Source: JAZQLP01 sp045629205 | GTDB lineage: Bacteria > Bacillota > Clostridia > Oscillospirales > UBA644 | Direction: 5' to 3' | Assembly: GCA_045629205.1 (NCBI GenBank) | Contig: JAZQQT010000118.1 | Location: 1-36,070, forward strand | DNA length: 36,070 nt | Shown here: piece by piece, positions 16,254 to 25,699 of the stretch | How positions within the stretch are numbered: position 1 is the stretch's first letter | Layout of the letters: every line of letters starts with the position of its first letter | Translations under genes and position numbers: made by a program | The notes under the pieces: generated by a model | Told to the model about the DNA's origin: nothing | Seen by the model: the letters and a program-made list of their open reading frames with translations, nothing else | Database searches by the model: none

Positions 16254-16961
16254 TCAATTCCAACGGCGACGCTCGATCATACGCATGGTAAGAAAGAGCA
16301 TGACTGCCGTCACACTGATATAAAATACTACGGGAACAAGATTGAGAATTCCGTTTGTAAAATCATCATAATACGAATAAACAGTTAATGATTTAAGTGT
16401 ATTCTGCAACCACTCGGCAGGAATAAACGCAGCGAAGAAATCAATAACCATAAAGCCGAATAATACAGCAAGCGAACTTGCCGCAGCTATTATTGTGTTC
16501 TCGGTAAGAGACGACAAAAAGAGAGCAATTGATATCATAGTTCCGCTGAGCAATACTGTTCCTATGAAATTGGTAAATAATGAACCATAATCGATTATGC
16601 CGAAAATATCAATAATAATGATATAAACAATATTGATAAGCGTACACGTCCAGAATACAAGATACGCCCCGATAAATTTTCCGATAACAAGTTTTGAAAC
16701 AGGTAACGGGCTTGTCAGCAGAAGCTGATCTGTTTTAAGTTTTTTATCTTCGGCAAAAAACTTTATCGACATAATGGAAATAACAACTATGTCAACAATT
16801 ATGAGGGAAAAGCCGAAATAATTTCCGAGATAACTTGTATTTTCCCAAAAAACGCAAATCGAAACAGTGATTGCCGACAACAATCCGTAAATAGCAAGAA
16901 GGAAATAACCTATCGGATTTTTAAAAAAAGAAATATATTCATGTTTGATTACGGCGGTCAT
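16254..16961 (-). CDS. ABC-2 type permease (GldF-like)
   Basis: 235 aa with six hydrophobic segments and the N-terminal YISFFKNPIGYFLL entry typical of GldF/ABC-2 permeases. It should form the membrane channel for the ATPase encoded just upstream, whose stop it overlaps by 4 nt (ATGA). The substrate is unknown. Confidence 0.85.
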   Translation of the reverse strand: MTAVIKHEYISFFKNPIGYFLLAIYGLLSAITVSICVFWENTSYLGNYFGFSLIIVDIVVISIMSIKFFAEDKKLKTDQLLLTSPLPVSKLVIGKFIGAYLVFWTCTLINIVYIIIIDIFGIIDYGSLFTNFIGTVLLSGTMISIALFLSSLTENTIIAAASSLAVLFGFMVIDFFAAFIPAEWLQNTLKSLTVYSYYDDFTNGILNLVPVVFYISVTAVMLFLTMRMIERRRWN

Positions 16962-17974
16962 TCTTTATTTTCCTCCGATTTGAATTTTTGTTCTTCATTT
17001 TCAACCGGTTCATCATCTTCTTTTCCGAGAAGCTGCTGAGGCGTAACTCCGGACGTGAGTTGAATGAAAATATCCTCAAGAGAAAGTCCGAGAGGCGTAA
17101 TCATAAGAATATACCAGCTTCGTCTTGCGCATTCATCGAAGAGTATCTTACGGATATCAACGGCGCGCATTGCCTCGACAATAATATCAACGGTGCCTTT
17201 TTCGTAAGAACCTACATATTCAATTTTCTTTATTCCAGGCAATTTGCTGAGAACAGGTATTACCTCGTCTTCGGGAGCTGTAAGACGGACAGCATATCTG
17301 CTGTATTTCCCGACGGCAGTCACTAAATCGTCTGTAAGCGCATCCATTACCATAATACCGTTGTTTATTATGATTACACGATCGCAAACAGCCTGAATCT
17401 CCGATAAAATATGAGATGACAGAATGACAGTGCGGCGCGATGCCAATTTTTTTATCAGATTTCTGATTTCAACGATTTCTTTCGGGTCAAGACCTACTGT
17501 AGGTTCGTCGAGAATAAGAACAGAAGGATCCCCTATCAGCGCCTGAGCAAGCCCGACGCGCTGACGATATCCCTTTGAAAGATTCTTTATCAGTCTTCCG
17601 TAAACATTTGTGAGTTTGACGGCTTCGCAAATATCTTCAAGATGCCTTTTCTTATTAAACTTGCACTGTTTAAGATCAAAAACGAAATTGAGATATTCTT
17701 TTACTGTAAGATCTGTGTAAAGCGGTGGGATTTCGGGAAGATAACCCAAAAGAGATTTCGCTTTTTCTGCTTCTTCGAGAATATCAAAACCGCCTACTGA
17801 CACTGTTCCCGACGTTGATGACAAATATCCTGTCATAATATTCATAATAGTAGATTTACCGGCGCCGTTCGGCCCGAGCAATCCTACTATTTCGCCGTCG
17901 TTTATTGAAAACGATACATCGTCGACAGCCACTTTATTACCGAAACATTTGGTAAGTGACTTTACTTCTATCAT
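16958..17974 (-). CDS. ABC transporter ATP-binding protein (GldA-like)
   Basis: 338 aa. Walker A is GPNGAGKST (34-42), the signature is LSKGYRQR, Walker B is VLILDEPTVGLDP, and the switch is SSHIL. The C-terminal ~100 residues form the extra domain usual in ATPases of the CcmA/NatA/GldA group, ending in a charged tail. It powers the permease encoded next. It begins 20 nt after the aspS stop, with AGAGGG in front of the ATG. Confidence 0.92.
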   Translation of the reverse strand: MIEVKSLTKCFGNKVAVDDVSFSINDGEIVGLLGPNGAGKSTIMNIMTGYLSSTSGTVSVGGFDILEEAEKAKSLLGYLPEIPPLYTDLTVKEYLNFVFDLKQCKFNKKRHLEDICEAVKLTNVYGRLIKNLSKGYRQRVGLAQALIGDPSVLILDEPTVGLDPKEIVEIRNLIKKLASRRTVILSSHILSEIQAVCDRVIIINNGIMVMDALTDDLVTAVGKYSRYAVRLTAPEDEVIPVLSKLPGIKKIEYVGSYEKGTVDIIVEAMRAVDIRKILFDECARRSWYILMITPLGLSLEDIFIQLTSGVTPQQLLGKEDDEPVENEEQKFKSEENKE

Positions 17975-17994
17975 ACAACCCTCTTTACGGTTTA

Positions 17995-19770
17995 TTAGTC
18001 TTTTACGATACTGAGATGAAGTTCTTTAAGCTGCTGTTCGTCAACTTCATTCGGACAATTTGTCATTAATTCAGAAGCATTCTGAACTTTCGGAAATGCG
18101 ATAACGTCTCTGATATTATCTGTTCCGGAAAGAAGCATGGTAAGTCTGTCGAGACCGTATGCCATTCCACCGTGCGGCGGAACTCCGTATTTAAAAGCAT
18201 TAAGCAAATATCCGAATTTACTCTGCGCTGTTTCCTGTGACATTCCGAGAACAGAGAACATCTTTGATTGAATTTCCTTATCATAAATTCTGAGAGATCC
18301 GCCACCTGCTTCATAACCGTTGATAACAATATCATATGCTTTTGCGCGGGCTTTGCCGGGATCGGTATCGAGCAGATCGAGGTCCTCGTCTTTAACCATC
18401 GTAAAAGGATGATGCATTGCAACATATCTGCCCTCTTCCTCCGAATACTCAAGAAGAGGAAAATCAACGACCCAAAGGAGATTGAATGAACCTTCCGGAA
18501 TAAGATCAAGACGATTTGCAAGTTCACAGCGGAGCGCACCGAGAGATGCAAATACAACGCTGTCTTTATCGGCGACAATAAATGCAACATCACCCTGTTT
18601 AAGATTAAGAGCCGCTGTCAGTGAATCTGTTTCTTCCGGTGTCATCATCTTAAGGAAACTGCCGCTGAGCGTTTCACCCATTTTTATCCACGCAAGACCC
18701 TTTGCCTTGTATGTTTTTACAAACTCGGCAAGTGAATCCATGTCTCTTCTTGCAAGTTTGTCGGCAGCACCGTCAGCGACAACAGCGCGAACGCTTCCTC
18801 CGTTGGCTACGGTATCGGAAAACACTTTAAAGCCGAAGTTTTTAACGGTTTCGGAAATATCGTTGATTTCAAGCCCGAAACGTCTGTCGGGTTTATCCGA
18901 ACCGTATCTTTCCATGGCTTCTTTATACGGTATTCTGTCGAGCGGAGTTTTGAGATCGTATCCGATCGTTTCTTTGAATAATTTTTTAAGAAATCCCTCG
19001 TTGATCGTCATAACGTCGTCTTCGGAAACGAAAGACATCTCAAGGTCTATTTGTGTAAATTCAGGCTGTCTGTCTGCCCGAAGGTCCTCGTCACGGAAGC
19101 AGCGGGCAATCTGCATATATCTGTCGTAACCGCCGACCATCAGCAGCTGTTTATAAAGCTGAGGAGACTGTGGCAACGCATAAAACGCACCCGTTCTGAT
19201 TCTTGAAGGAACAAGATAGTCTCTTGCGCCTTCGGGTGTGCTTCTGATCAAATCCGGAGTCTCGATTTCGAGAAAATCATTACTGTCGAAATACTCATGA
19301 GCTATATTGGTGATTTTGTGCCTCATCATAAGTCTGCGCTGAACGTCCGGTCTTCTCAAATCAAGATATCTGTGCTTTAATCTGAGTTCCTCATTGCAGT
19401 TTGAATTTTCAACGATTTCAAACGGAGGAGTTTCGGATTTTGAGAATACCTTGATTTTGTCGGCAACTACTTCTATTTCACCGGTAGGTATTTTTGTGTT
19501 GACAGCCCCGCCTCTGATCCTTACGGTTCCCTGAACCGCGATACAGTCTTCAGAGCGGAGATTGTATGCTTCTTCGGACAAATCTTTATTGGCAGACTCA
19601 TCGAATACTATCTGGATTATACCGGTCCTGTCGCGAAGATCGACAAAAGTCAGTCCACCTAATGCTCTGCGACGCTGAACCCAGCCCATTACGGTTATTT
19701 GTTTTCCTTCATCTTTTCGTGAAAACGTTGCGCAATATCCGGTTCTTTTAATATCTTTAAGAAATTCCAT
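17995..19770 (-). CDS. aspS: aspartyl-tRNA synthetase
   Basis: 591 aa, the full bacterial type: N-terminal OB-fold (VMGWVQRRR, FVDLRDRTGIIQIV), class II motif 2 (CFRDEDLRADRQPEFTQID), an inserted GAD-like domain (about 290-410), and motif 3 (GLDRLTMLLSG). It charges tRNA-Asp. The frame extends to a TTG at 19791. The ATG at 19770 is preferred because AGAAGG lies 7 nt before it and MEFLKDIKRTGYC is the usual beginning. It is in operon with hisS. Confidence 0.97.
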   Translation of the reverse strand: MEFLKDIKRTGYCATFSRKDEGKQITVMGWVQRRRALGGLTFVDLRDRTGIIQIVFDESANKDLSEEAYNLRSEDCIAVQGTVRIRGGAVNTKIPTGEIEVVADKIKVFSKSETPPFEIVENSNCNEELRLKHRYLDLRRPDVQRRLMMRHKITNIAHEYFDSNDFLEIETPDLIRSTPEGARDYLVPSRIRTGAFYALPQSPQLYKQLLMVGGYDRYMQIARCFRDEDLRADRQPEFTQIDLEMSFVSEDDVMTINEGFLKKLFKETIGYDLKTPLDRIPYKEAMERYGSDKPDRRFGLEINDISETVKNFGFKVFSDTVANGGSVRAVVADGAADKLARRDMDSLAEFVKTYKAKGLAWIKMGETLSGSFLKMMTPEETDSLTAALNLKQGDVAFIVADKDSVVFASLGALRCELANRLDLIPEGSFNLLWVVDFPLLEYSEEEGRYVAMHHPFTMVKDEDLDLLDTDPGKARAKAYDIVINGYEAGGGSLRIYDKEIQSKMFSVLGMSQETAQSKFGYLLNAFKYGVPPHGGMAYGLDRLTMLLSGTDNIRDVIAFPKVQNASELMTNCPNEVDEQQLKELHLSIVKD

Positions 19771-19792
19771 AACAAAACCTTCTTTATTCAAA

Positions 19793-21058
19793 TCAATAAA
19801 TTATCTTTTTAAAGGATTCAGCATCCGAAACAGCGGTAACGGTAGTTTCGACTTCGCTGCCGTCTGACATATTTTTAAGTTTAACAATACCGCTTTCCAC
19901 CTCATTCTCACCGAGAATGATAACGTATCCTGCGCCAATCTTATCAGCGTATTTCATCTGGGCTTTAAGTGATCTGTCCATCAAATCACACTCGGCAAAT
20001 ACTCCGCCTTTGCGGAGAGCATTCACTATAAAGCGGGAGGTTTGAGCTGCCTTGTCTCCTATGGAAGCAACGAAGAGCAACGGCTTCGGTTCGTTTCCGA
20101 ATGAAAGGCCGTCACGTTCCATCGTTGCGACCAAACGTTCTATTCCCGAAGCAAAGCCAAGTCCGCATACGTCGGCTTTTCCGTCTATCTCCTTTACAAG
20201 ACCGTCATATCGCCCGCCGGCAAGAATGGCTAAACCCGATACGGGATCTTTGAATTCGAAAACCGTCTTCGTATAATAATCAAGTCCTCTGACTATTCCG
20301 GGATCAAGGATATAATCGATTCCGAGATCGGTAAGATTATTTTTCAGAATTTCGTAATGTTCGCTGCATTCGGTGCATAAAAAATCCGTAATAACCGGAG
20401 CATTCTTTGCTATTTCACCGCATATCGGGCTCTTGCAATCGAGAATACGCATCGGATTGCGCTCGAGCCTTCCGCGGCAGGTTTCGCATAAATCATCCTG
20501 TTTGGATGAAAAAAACTCACGTAATGCATTCTGATAATTTGCGCGGCATGACGGACAACCGATGGAATTTATATATAAATCCGCTTTGATTCCGAGAGAA
20601 GTCAAAAATGAATGTGCAAGACTTATGACTTCGGTATCGGCAGACGGTGATTTGGGACCGAACATCTCAACTCCGAACTGATGAAATTCGCGGAATCTTC
20701 CGGCCTGCGGTTTTTCATAGCGAAAAGCCGATATGAAATAAAACAGTTTTAACGGCAAAAGTCCGCCGAATAAACCGTGTTCGGAACACTGACGGACAAC
20801 GGATGCAGTGCCTTCGGGACGAAGCGTAACGGATCTTCCTCCTTTATCGAGAAAAGTATACATTTCTTTTTGAACGATATCCGTAGTATCTCCTACTCCT
20901 CGCTGAAAAAGTCCGGTTTCCTCAAACGTCGGAAATCTGACCTCTTTGCAACCGAATCTGATTGCTGTTTCAGCTGCTTTTTTTTCTATAAATTGCCATT
21001 TAAAACTATCATCACCAAGGACATCAAGTGTTCCTCTCGGTGCTTTTATATCAGACAT
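19793..21058 (-). CDS. hisS: histidyl-tRNA synthetase
   Basis: 421 aa, normal length. Class II core with RGTLD, TLRPEGTASVVR and FRYEKPQAGRFREFHQFGVE (motif 2), the histidine motif LDYYTKTVFEF, motif 3 GLGFASGIERL, and a C-terminal anticodon-binding domain (about 325-421). A four-cysteine cluster (CPSC at about 178 and CETC about 15 residues later) is a zinc-like insertion seen in some bacterial HisRS. It lies 22 nt behind the MgsA-like gene. No T-box precedes it. Confidence 0.97.
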   Translation of the reverse strand: MSDIKAPRGTLDVLGDDSFKWQFIEKKAAETAIRFGCKEVRFPTFEETGLFQRGVGDTTDIVQKEMYTFLDKGGRSVTLRPEGTASVVRQCSEHGLFGGLLPLKLFYFISAFRYEKPQAGRFREFHQFGVEMFGPKSPSADTEVISLAHSFLTSLGIKADLYINSIGCPSCRANYQNALREFFSSKQDDLCETCRGRLERNPMRILDCKSPICGEIAKNAPVITDFLCTECSEHYEILKNNLTDLGIDYILDPGIVRGLDYYTKTVFEFKDPVSGLAILAGGRYDGLVKEIDGKADVCGLGFASGIERLVATMERDGLSFGNEPKPLLFVASIGDKAAQTSRFIVNALRKGGVFAECDLMDRSLKAQMKYADKIGAGYVIILGENEVESGIVKLKNMSDGSEVETTVTAVSDAESFKKIIY

Positions 21059-21080
21059 AATAATCTAATCTCTCTTTCTG

Positions 21081-21491
21081 TTACAGCTCAGCCGTTTCAT
21101 ACGGACGGTTGCCTGAGCGTGATTTTATTTCGCCGTTTTTTATTGCATTCATAATAACCGTAGCTGTTGCCACATTTGTTGCCAACGGAACATTATGAAC
21201 ATCGCAGAGACGAACCAGAGACGCTCCGACATCGTCGAACGGTGCAGTCGGATCCCTGAAAAAGATAACGGCATCTATTTCATTATATACAATCTTTGTT
21301 GATATCTGACCTAAATCAAGACTTCCCGAATATTCAAAATCAGATGTTTTTCCGGACATGGCAATATCCAATTTCGATCCCGAAGAAAATGAAGTCAGCA
21401 TTCTGTGACCGGAAAAACAGTCTTTATAGCCAATACAGAACTGAAGAAGCAGCTCTTTTTTTTCATTATTTGCAAGAACGGCTATATTCAT
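21081..21491 (-). CDS. methylglyoxal synthase-like protein with altered active site
   Basis: 136 aa aligning end to end with MgsA, which turns dihydroxyacetone phosphate into methylglyoxal. The IDAVIFFRDP and VPLATNVATA segments are clear. By eye, the counterparts of E. coli His19 and Asp20 are Asn8 and Asn9. The loop holding His98 is about three residues shorter, with PFDD in place of PHxPD. Asp59 (Asp71), Asp80 (Asp91) and Asp87 (Asp101) seem kept. It may be inactive, altered or regulatory. mgsA is a usual member of the clostridial mre-min cluster. AAAGGA is 8 nt before the ATG. Confidence 0.8.
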   Translation of the reverse strand: MNIAVLANNEKKELLLQFCIGYKDCFSGHRMLTSFSSGSKLDIAMSGKTSDFEYSGSLDLGQISTKIVYNEIDAVIFFRDPTAPFDDVGASLVRLCDVHNVPLATNVATATVIMNAIKNGEIKSRSGNRPYETAEL

Positions 21492-21519
21492 ATATATTAT
21501 CCTTTCAGTTACTTAAAAA

Positions 21520-22266
21520 CTACTTAAAAATATAAAGAGGAACATCCTCACCGCATAAACGTTTCGATATATTATTTATCGCGGTATGGGAACGTGCTTT
21601 TCGCAATGAAGGCAAAAGCACACCGTTTTGAGCATTAACGGTAATACGAATATCTTCGGGAACTATACCGATAAGCTGCACAGAGGCACCGTCTATAACA
21701 TCATCCACATCGGGAACAAGATTTTTCTTCATTAAATCAGGTCGTATACGGTTTACAACCAACCTTGAATCAATATTATGCAAATATGCCGCTGCAGCAA
21801 TGGCTGATGCATCGCGGACAGAGGCTTTATCCGGATTTGCGACCAAAAGCAAAAAAGAATCCGTTCCGAACAAAGCAAACATATTCTCGTCTGAACCTGC
21901 CGGACAGTCTATAAAAACAAAGTCGTAATCATCTGATTTTTCTTTTGCCAATCCGGCAATAAAGCCGTATAAGTCAGTTATTCGAGTTATCGTTTTCCCG
22001 GGAGCCGCAATAAAATCAATACCACGAAAATCCGGATGATTGATTACTGCTTTATCAAAGCTGCAGTGTCCGAGACAAACGTCCTGAATATCAAATATTA
22101 CCGATTCTGAAAGTCCGAGATATATATCAAGATTACGTAATCTTAAATCTCCGTCAATAAGTAAAACTTTTTTACCGTTTTCGGAAAGGCACGCCGCGAT
22201 ATTTGAGCATAATGTTGATTTCCCTACCCCACCTTTTCCGGAAGCGACAAGAATGATTTTTTTCAT
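21520..22266 (-). CDS. minD: MinD-like ParA-family ATPase without the membrane helix
   Basis: 248 aa. Deviant Walker A KGGVGKST (11-18, Lys11 and Lys16), the LLIDGD switch (Asp38, Asp40), and Walker A' DFVFIDCPAG. Normal MinD recruits MinC and cycles on the membrane through a C-terminal amphipathic helix. Here the protein stops at GEDVPLYIFK, where that helix would begin, and the next codons show only a short FLSN before another stop. Neither minC nor minE lies nearby. The position between mrdA and mgsA fits minD, but the function may differ. Confidence 0.85.
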   Translation of the reverse strand: MKKIILVASGKGGVGKSTLCSNIAACLSENGKKVLLIDGDLRLRNLDIYLGLSESVIFDIQDVCLGHCSFDKAVINHPDFRGIDFIAAPGKTITRITDLYGFIAGLAKEKSDDYDFVFIDCPAGSDENMFALFGTDSFLLLVANPDKASVRDASAIAAAAYLHNIDSRLVVNRIRPDLMKKNLVPDVDDVIDGASVQLIGIVPEDIRITVNAQNGVLLPSLRKARSHTAINNISKRLCGEDVPLYIFK

Positions 22267-22284
22267 TTGGTTTTCCCTATATAA

Positions 22285-24318
22285 TCAATATATAATCCTT
22301 CCTTCCTCGTCAACCGTTTCGTGCTGATTCTCTGCGCTGAAATAGCAACGAAGCGCATTTTTAACCGATTCGGAAATAATTGTTGTCACATTAATACCGC
22401 CGTTTTCAACGACAACGGCAAAAGCGATTTTCGGATTATCGGCAGGCGCAAAACCAACCAGAAGAGCAGAAGGCTGTCCTGTCGGCATTTCGGCTGTACC
22501 TGTTTTGACTGCAACCTGACATACCTCTTCATCAAATCCGATAAAACCTTCATGGGCAGAACCGCCTTTTTGGGTCGCCATTATCAATCCTTCTTTAATG
22601 GCTTCGACTGTGGCGTCACTCAGATCGAGATTTTCAACAATAACCGGCTTTGTTTCCGAAACAATTTTACCGGTTTGATTATTGCGAATACTTTTTATTA
22701 TATGAGGCTGCATCCTTTTGCCGCCGTTTGCTATGGTCGCAATATAATTACAAACCTGCAGCGGTGTAGCCGAGTTATCTGACTGACCGATAACGGCAGT
22801 AAGAACCTCGGATGCTTCCCATGTTTTTCCCAGTGATTCACGGTATGTTCTTCCCGCTACGATGCCTGCTTTTTCCCCGAGTAATTCTATTCCGGTTTTT
22901 TCTCCGAAACCGAATTTTTTGGCGTAACTCTCTACGGTATCGATACCGAGCCGTCGGCCCAAATCATAAAAAAAGATATTACATGAAACTTTAAGCGCAC
23001 CCCTGACATCAACGTTTCCGTGAATACGCGATGCAAAACATCCCGGCTGATAATCTGTAAAATACGAATATCGTCCCTCACAATTAAAAACCGTATTTTT
23101 TTTAATAACACCTTCTTCAAGTCCGGCGATACCGGTAACCATTTTGAAAGTTGAACCTATCGGATATGTTCCCGCTATACATCTGTTTAAAAACGGTTTT
23201 GCGGGATTTGATGCATTTTCGGCATAATCGATTCCGTAAGTTCCCAGGTTATATGTGGGATTTGAAGCCATGGCAAGAATTTCACCCGTCTCGACTTCCA
23301 TATAAACAGCCATTGCTGATTTACCCGATTCTTCGCCGTTTTGTTTGTGTATTTTGTCAAGAAGTTCATCGAGTCCGCTTTCGACGGTCATCTGTAATTC
23401 CGTATCAAGCGTAAGGATTATATCATTACCGATTTGCGGTTCTACATCTTCGATTATACTGATTCTGCCGGTTTCCGAATCAGCCAGATAATATACGTAT
23501 CCTTCTGTTCCGCGAAGATATTGCTCGCAGGATTTTTCTATTCCTTCTTTGCCTACCTTTTCCGACATCGAATAGCCAAGAGCCTTGTAAGTTTCGACTT
23601 CTTCCGCGTAAATACGACCGGTATATCCTATTATATGCGAAGCAAAATAGTCGTGGGTGTAATATCTTATCGGAACTTCCGTAAGATAAATTCCGTTCGT
23701 TCCGGCTGATTTTTCTTTAACTGCTGTTGCGACTTCAATGGAAACATCTTCCGAAAAAGTATAAAAACCGTTTTCGGAATTCAGATAGATACCGTATCGA
23801 ACGGCGACTATTTTTCGGGCATCTTCTGTCGAATAGTCTTCAAGTCCGTAGTAATCTATCAAAGCAGCAACGGTATCTTCCGCAATATTATCAACCGATA
23901 CTTTTGCTCTTTTCAAATAGGTATTAAATGAGTCTACCGCTTTTTCATTACCGAGCAATTCATCCGAATATGCGTATGGGCGCAGTGATGAAATCGGGAA
24001 GCTGTCTATGTATTCCTGATTGTTCCGCTCAAAAATATCAATCAATAAACAAACAGTCGAATTGATATCTTCGGTTTCATCGATATTGATTTTGACGACA
24101 AAAGACGAACTGTTCGTTACTATAGGAGAAAAATGTCTGTCAAGAATTTCTCCCCGCGGAGCGGATAATGTTATTTTTTTAACCTGACCGGATTCCGATT
24201 CTTTAAGATATTCATCTCCGTTTATTATCTGCAGATTTACAAGGCGGAGAACGAAAACGGCAGCAATTATCAGAAAAACAGCACAGACAATAAGAATGCG
24301 CGATTTTTTTTCAACCAT
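22285..24318 (-). CDS. mrdA: penicillin-binding protein 2, elongation-specific transpeptidase
   Basis: 677 aa. A single N-terminal membrane helix (about 8-27), a pedestal/dimerisation domain with RGEILDR, and a transpeptidase domain. That domain carries Ser389-Thr-Phe-Lys392 (nucleophile), Ser445-Cys-Asn447 and Lys605-Thr-Gly607. It cross-links peptidoglycan during side-wall growth, normally together with RodA, MreC and MreD. AAAGGAG is 6 nt before the ATG. rodA, its usual partner gene, is not in this window. Confidence 0.95.
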   Translation of the reverse strand: MVEKKSRILIVCAVFLIIAAVFVLRLVNLQIINGDEYLKESESGQVKKITLSAPRGEILDRHFSPIVTNSSSFVVKINIDETEDINSTVCLLIDIFERNNQEYIDSFPISSLRPYAYSDELLGNEKAVDSFNTYLKRAKVSVDNIAEDTVAALIDYYGLEDYSTEDARKIVAVRYGIYLNSENGFYTFSEDVSIEVATAVKEKSAGTNGIYLTEVPIRYYTHDYFASHIIGYTGRIYAEEVETYKALGYSMSEKVGKEGIEKSCEQYLRGTEGYVYYLADSETGRISIIEDVEPQIGNDIILTLDTELQMTVESGLDELLDKIHKQNGEESGKSAMAVYMEVETGEILAMASNPTYNLGTYGIDYAENASNPAKPFLNRCIAGTYPIGSTFKMVTGIAGLEEGVIKKNTVFNCEGRYSYFTDYQPGCFASRIHGNVDVRGALKVSCNIFFYDLGRRLGIDTVESYAKKFGFGEKTGIELLGEKAGIVAGRTYRESLGKTWEASEVLTAVIGQSDNSATPLQVCNYIATIANGGKRMQPHIIKSIRNNQTGKIVSETKPVIVENLDLSDATVEAIKEGLIMATQKGGSAHEGFIGFDEEVCQVAVKTGTAEMPTGQPSALLVGFAPADNPKIAFAVVVENGGINVTTIISESVKNALRCYFSAENQHETVDEEGRIIY

Positions 24319-24339
24319 CTTTTTCTCCTTTGAGCAAAT

Positions 24340-24852
24340 TTACCTTCGTTGTTTTGGTTGTGAACCGTTTCCCAAAGCAAGTTTTACTATCAAAAAAACT
24401 ACGGGAGACAATAAAACCGTCATGATGATTTCGGGTAAAACAACGTTCAGAAGCATATCCGTAAGAGAGAACGTTCCGATATTAATCAGATATTCACACC
24501 AATAGACCAATCTTGTAATGACATATACAGCTAAAACACTTATTGTATTTGTAAGTATCCCTGTTGTAAGACTCTTGTGAACAAAATAAGATAACGCCCA
24601 TGAAAGCAACATAAATGCCATTGCTCTTGTTCCGAATCCGACAGCCGCAGAATAATCCGAAAGAAGGCCTGCCGCCAATCCGTAAATTGCGGCATATTGC
24701 GGAATCTCGAAAACAGCGACCGAAACAACAAGAAGCAGCAGATAATCCGGTGATACTCCGTTGTAAGAATAAGGGACAATCACATACTGCAACAAATGAA
24801 AGATGACGACCAACAACGGACAAATCAAGAAACGTCTGATCATATCATTCAC
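24340..24852 (-). CDS. mreD: rod shape-determining protein MreD
   Basis: 170 aa with about five hydrophobic helices and the MreD-like YLLLLVVSVAVFE and YGLAAGLLSDY segments. It links MreC to the cell-wall synthases in the membrane. Its start overlaps the mreC end by 8 nt. It is weakly conserved as a family; position and topology carry the call. Confidence 0.88.
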   Translation of the reverse strand: MNDMIRRFLICPLLVVIFHLLQYVIVPYSYNGVSPDYLLLLVVSVAVFEIPQYAAIYGLAAGLLSDYSAAVGFGTRAMAFMLLSWALSYFVHKSLTTGILTNTISVLAVYVITRLVYWCEYLINIGTFSLTDMLLNVVLPEIIMTVLLSPVVFLIVKLALGNGSQPKQRR

Positions 24853-25684
24853 TGTCCGATTCGAATCCGGTTATAATATAAACAGACGTCAGATTTGCAA
24901 AATCGACCGTCGGGGTAATAACGGCGTATAGAGAAAGTCCGTTTGACTGCACCTTGATTGACGAAACGGTTCCTATATTGATACCGGACGGGTAAGTCCC
25001 GTTGAGTCCCGACGTCTGAATCAAATCTCCCCTTTTTATATTGGAATTCTTCGGAATATAGACAAGTTTAACAAGATTATCCGACGAATAATCAACCGAG
25101 CCCTCCGTCATAGCCGATTCTCCGGTCGAGACTATCCTTGCTCCTACAGAGAACATAGGATCGATCAATGTAATCACGTCGGAATAATTATAGCCGACAG
25201 ACGATACGTAACCGACCAGTCCGTTTGCCGAAACAACGGTATCACTTTCCGATACTCCGTCGGCACTGCCTTTATTAATCTGAAATCTTGAAACATAACC
25301 TGCAGTTGAAAGAGAAACGACATCTGCCTGAATAAAAGAATAGTCGGGATGTATCTCTTTTATTTCGAGTAAACCTTTGAGACGGTTATTCTCAGCTTCA
25401 AGAACAGCCGAGCCTTCCAATCTGGCCTGCATTTCAAGGAGGGCTTTCGACAATTCTTCATTTTGAGCTTTCAGAGAATCATATTCTGAAATCGAATCAA
25501 AAAAGACGTTGACCGTATTACCGATATTTTTAAAAAAGCCCTGAATCGGCGTAACAACAATTCCGATAACCTGCCTGGGAGGCATCGACCCTCCCGTGAC
25601 TGCGAAATTCAGCATAAATCCGAGAAGGAAGAAAATAATAATTATTATTACGACGAAAAACTTGTTGTTAAACAGATTTTTCAT
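24845..25684 (-). CDS. mreC: rod shape-determining protein MreC
   Basis: 279 aa: one N-terminal helix (about 8-28), a coiled coil (about 68-107, EYDSLKAQNEELSKALLEM), then the beta-rich MreC domain (GLVGYVSSVG, VDYSSDNLVKLVYIPKNSNIKRGD). It is an external scaffold that couples MreB to PBP2. It begins 15 nt after mreB. Confidence 0.95.
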   Translation of the reverse strand: MKNLFNNKFFVVIIIIIFFLLGFMLNFAVTGGSMPPRQVIGIVVTPIQGFFKNIGNTVNVFFDSISEYDSLKAQNEELSKALLEMQARLEGSAVLEAENNRLKGLLEIKEIHPDYSFIQADVVSLSTAGYVSRFQINKGSADGVSESDTVVSANGLVGYVSSVGYNYSDVITLIDPMFSVGARIVSTGESAMTEGSVDYSSDNLVKLVYIPKNSNIKRGDLIQTSGLNGTYPSGINIGTVSSIKVQSNGLSLYAVITPTVDFANLTSVYIITGFESDSE

Positions 25685-25699
25685 GGTCCTTCCTTTATA

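Noticed and set aside
18482..19129. 215-aa plus-strand frame
   Set aside because: Serine/arginine-rich shadow of aspS on the opposite strand.
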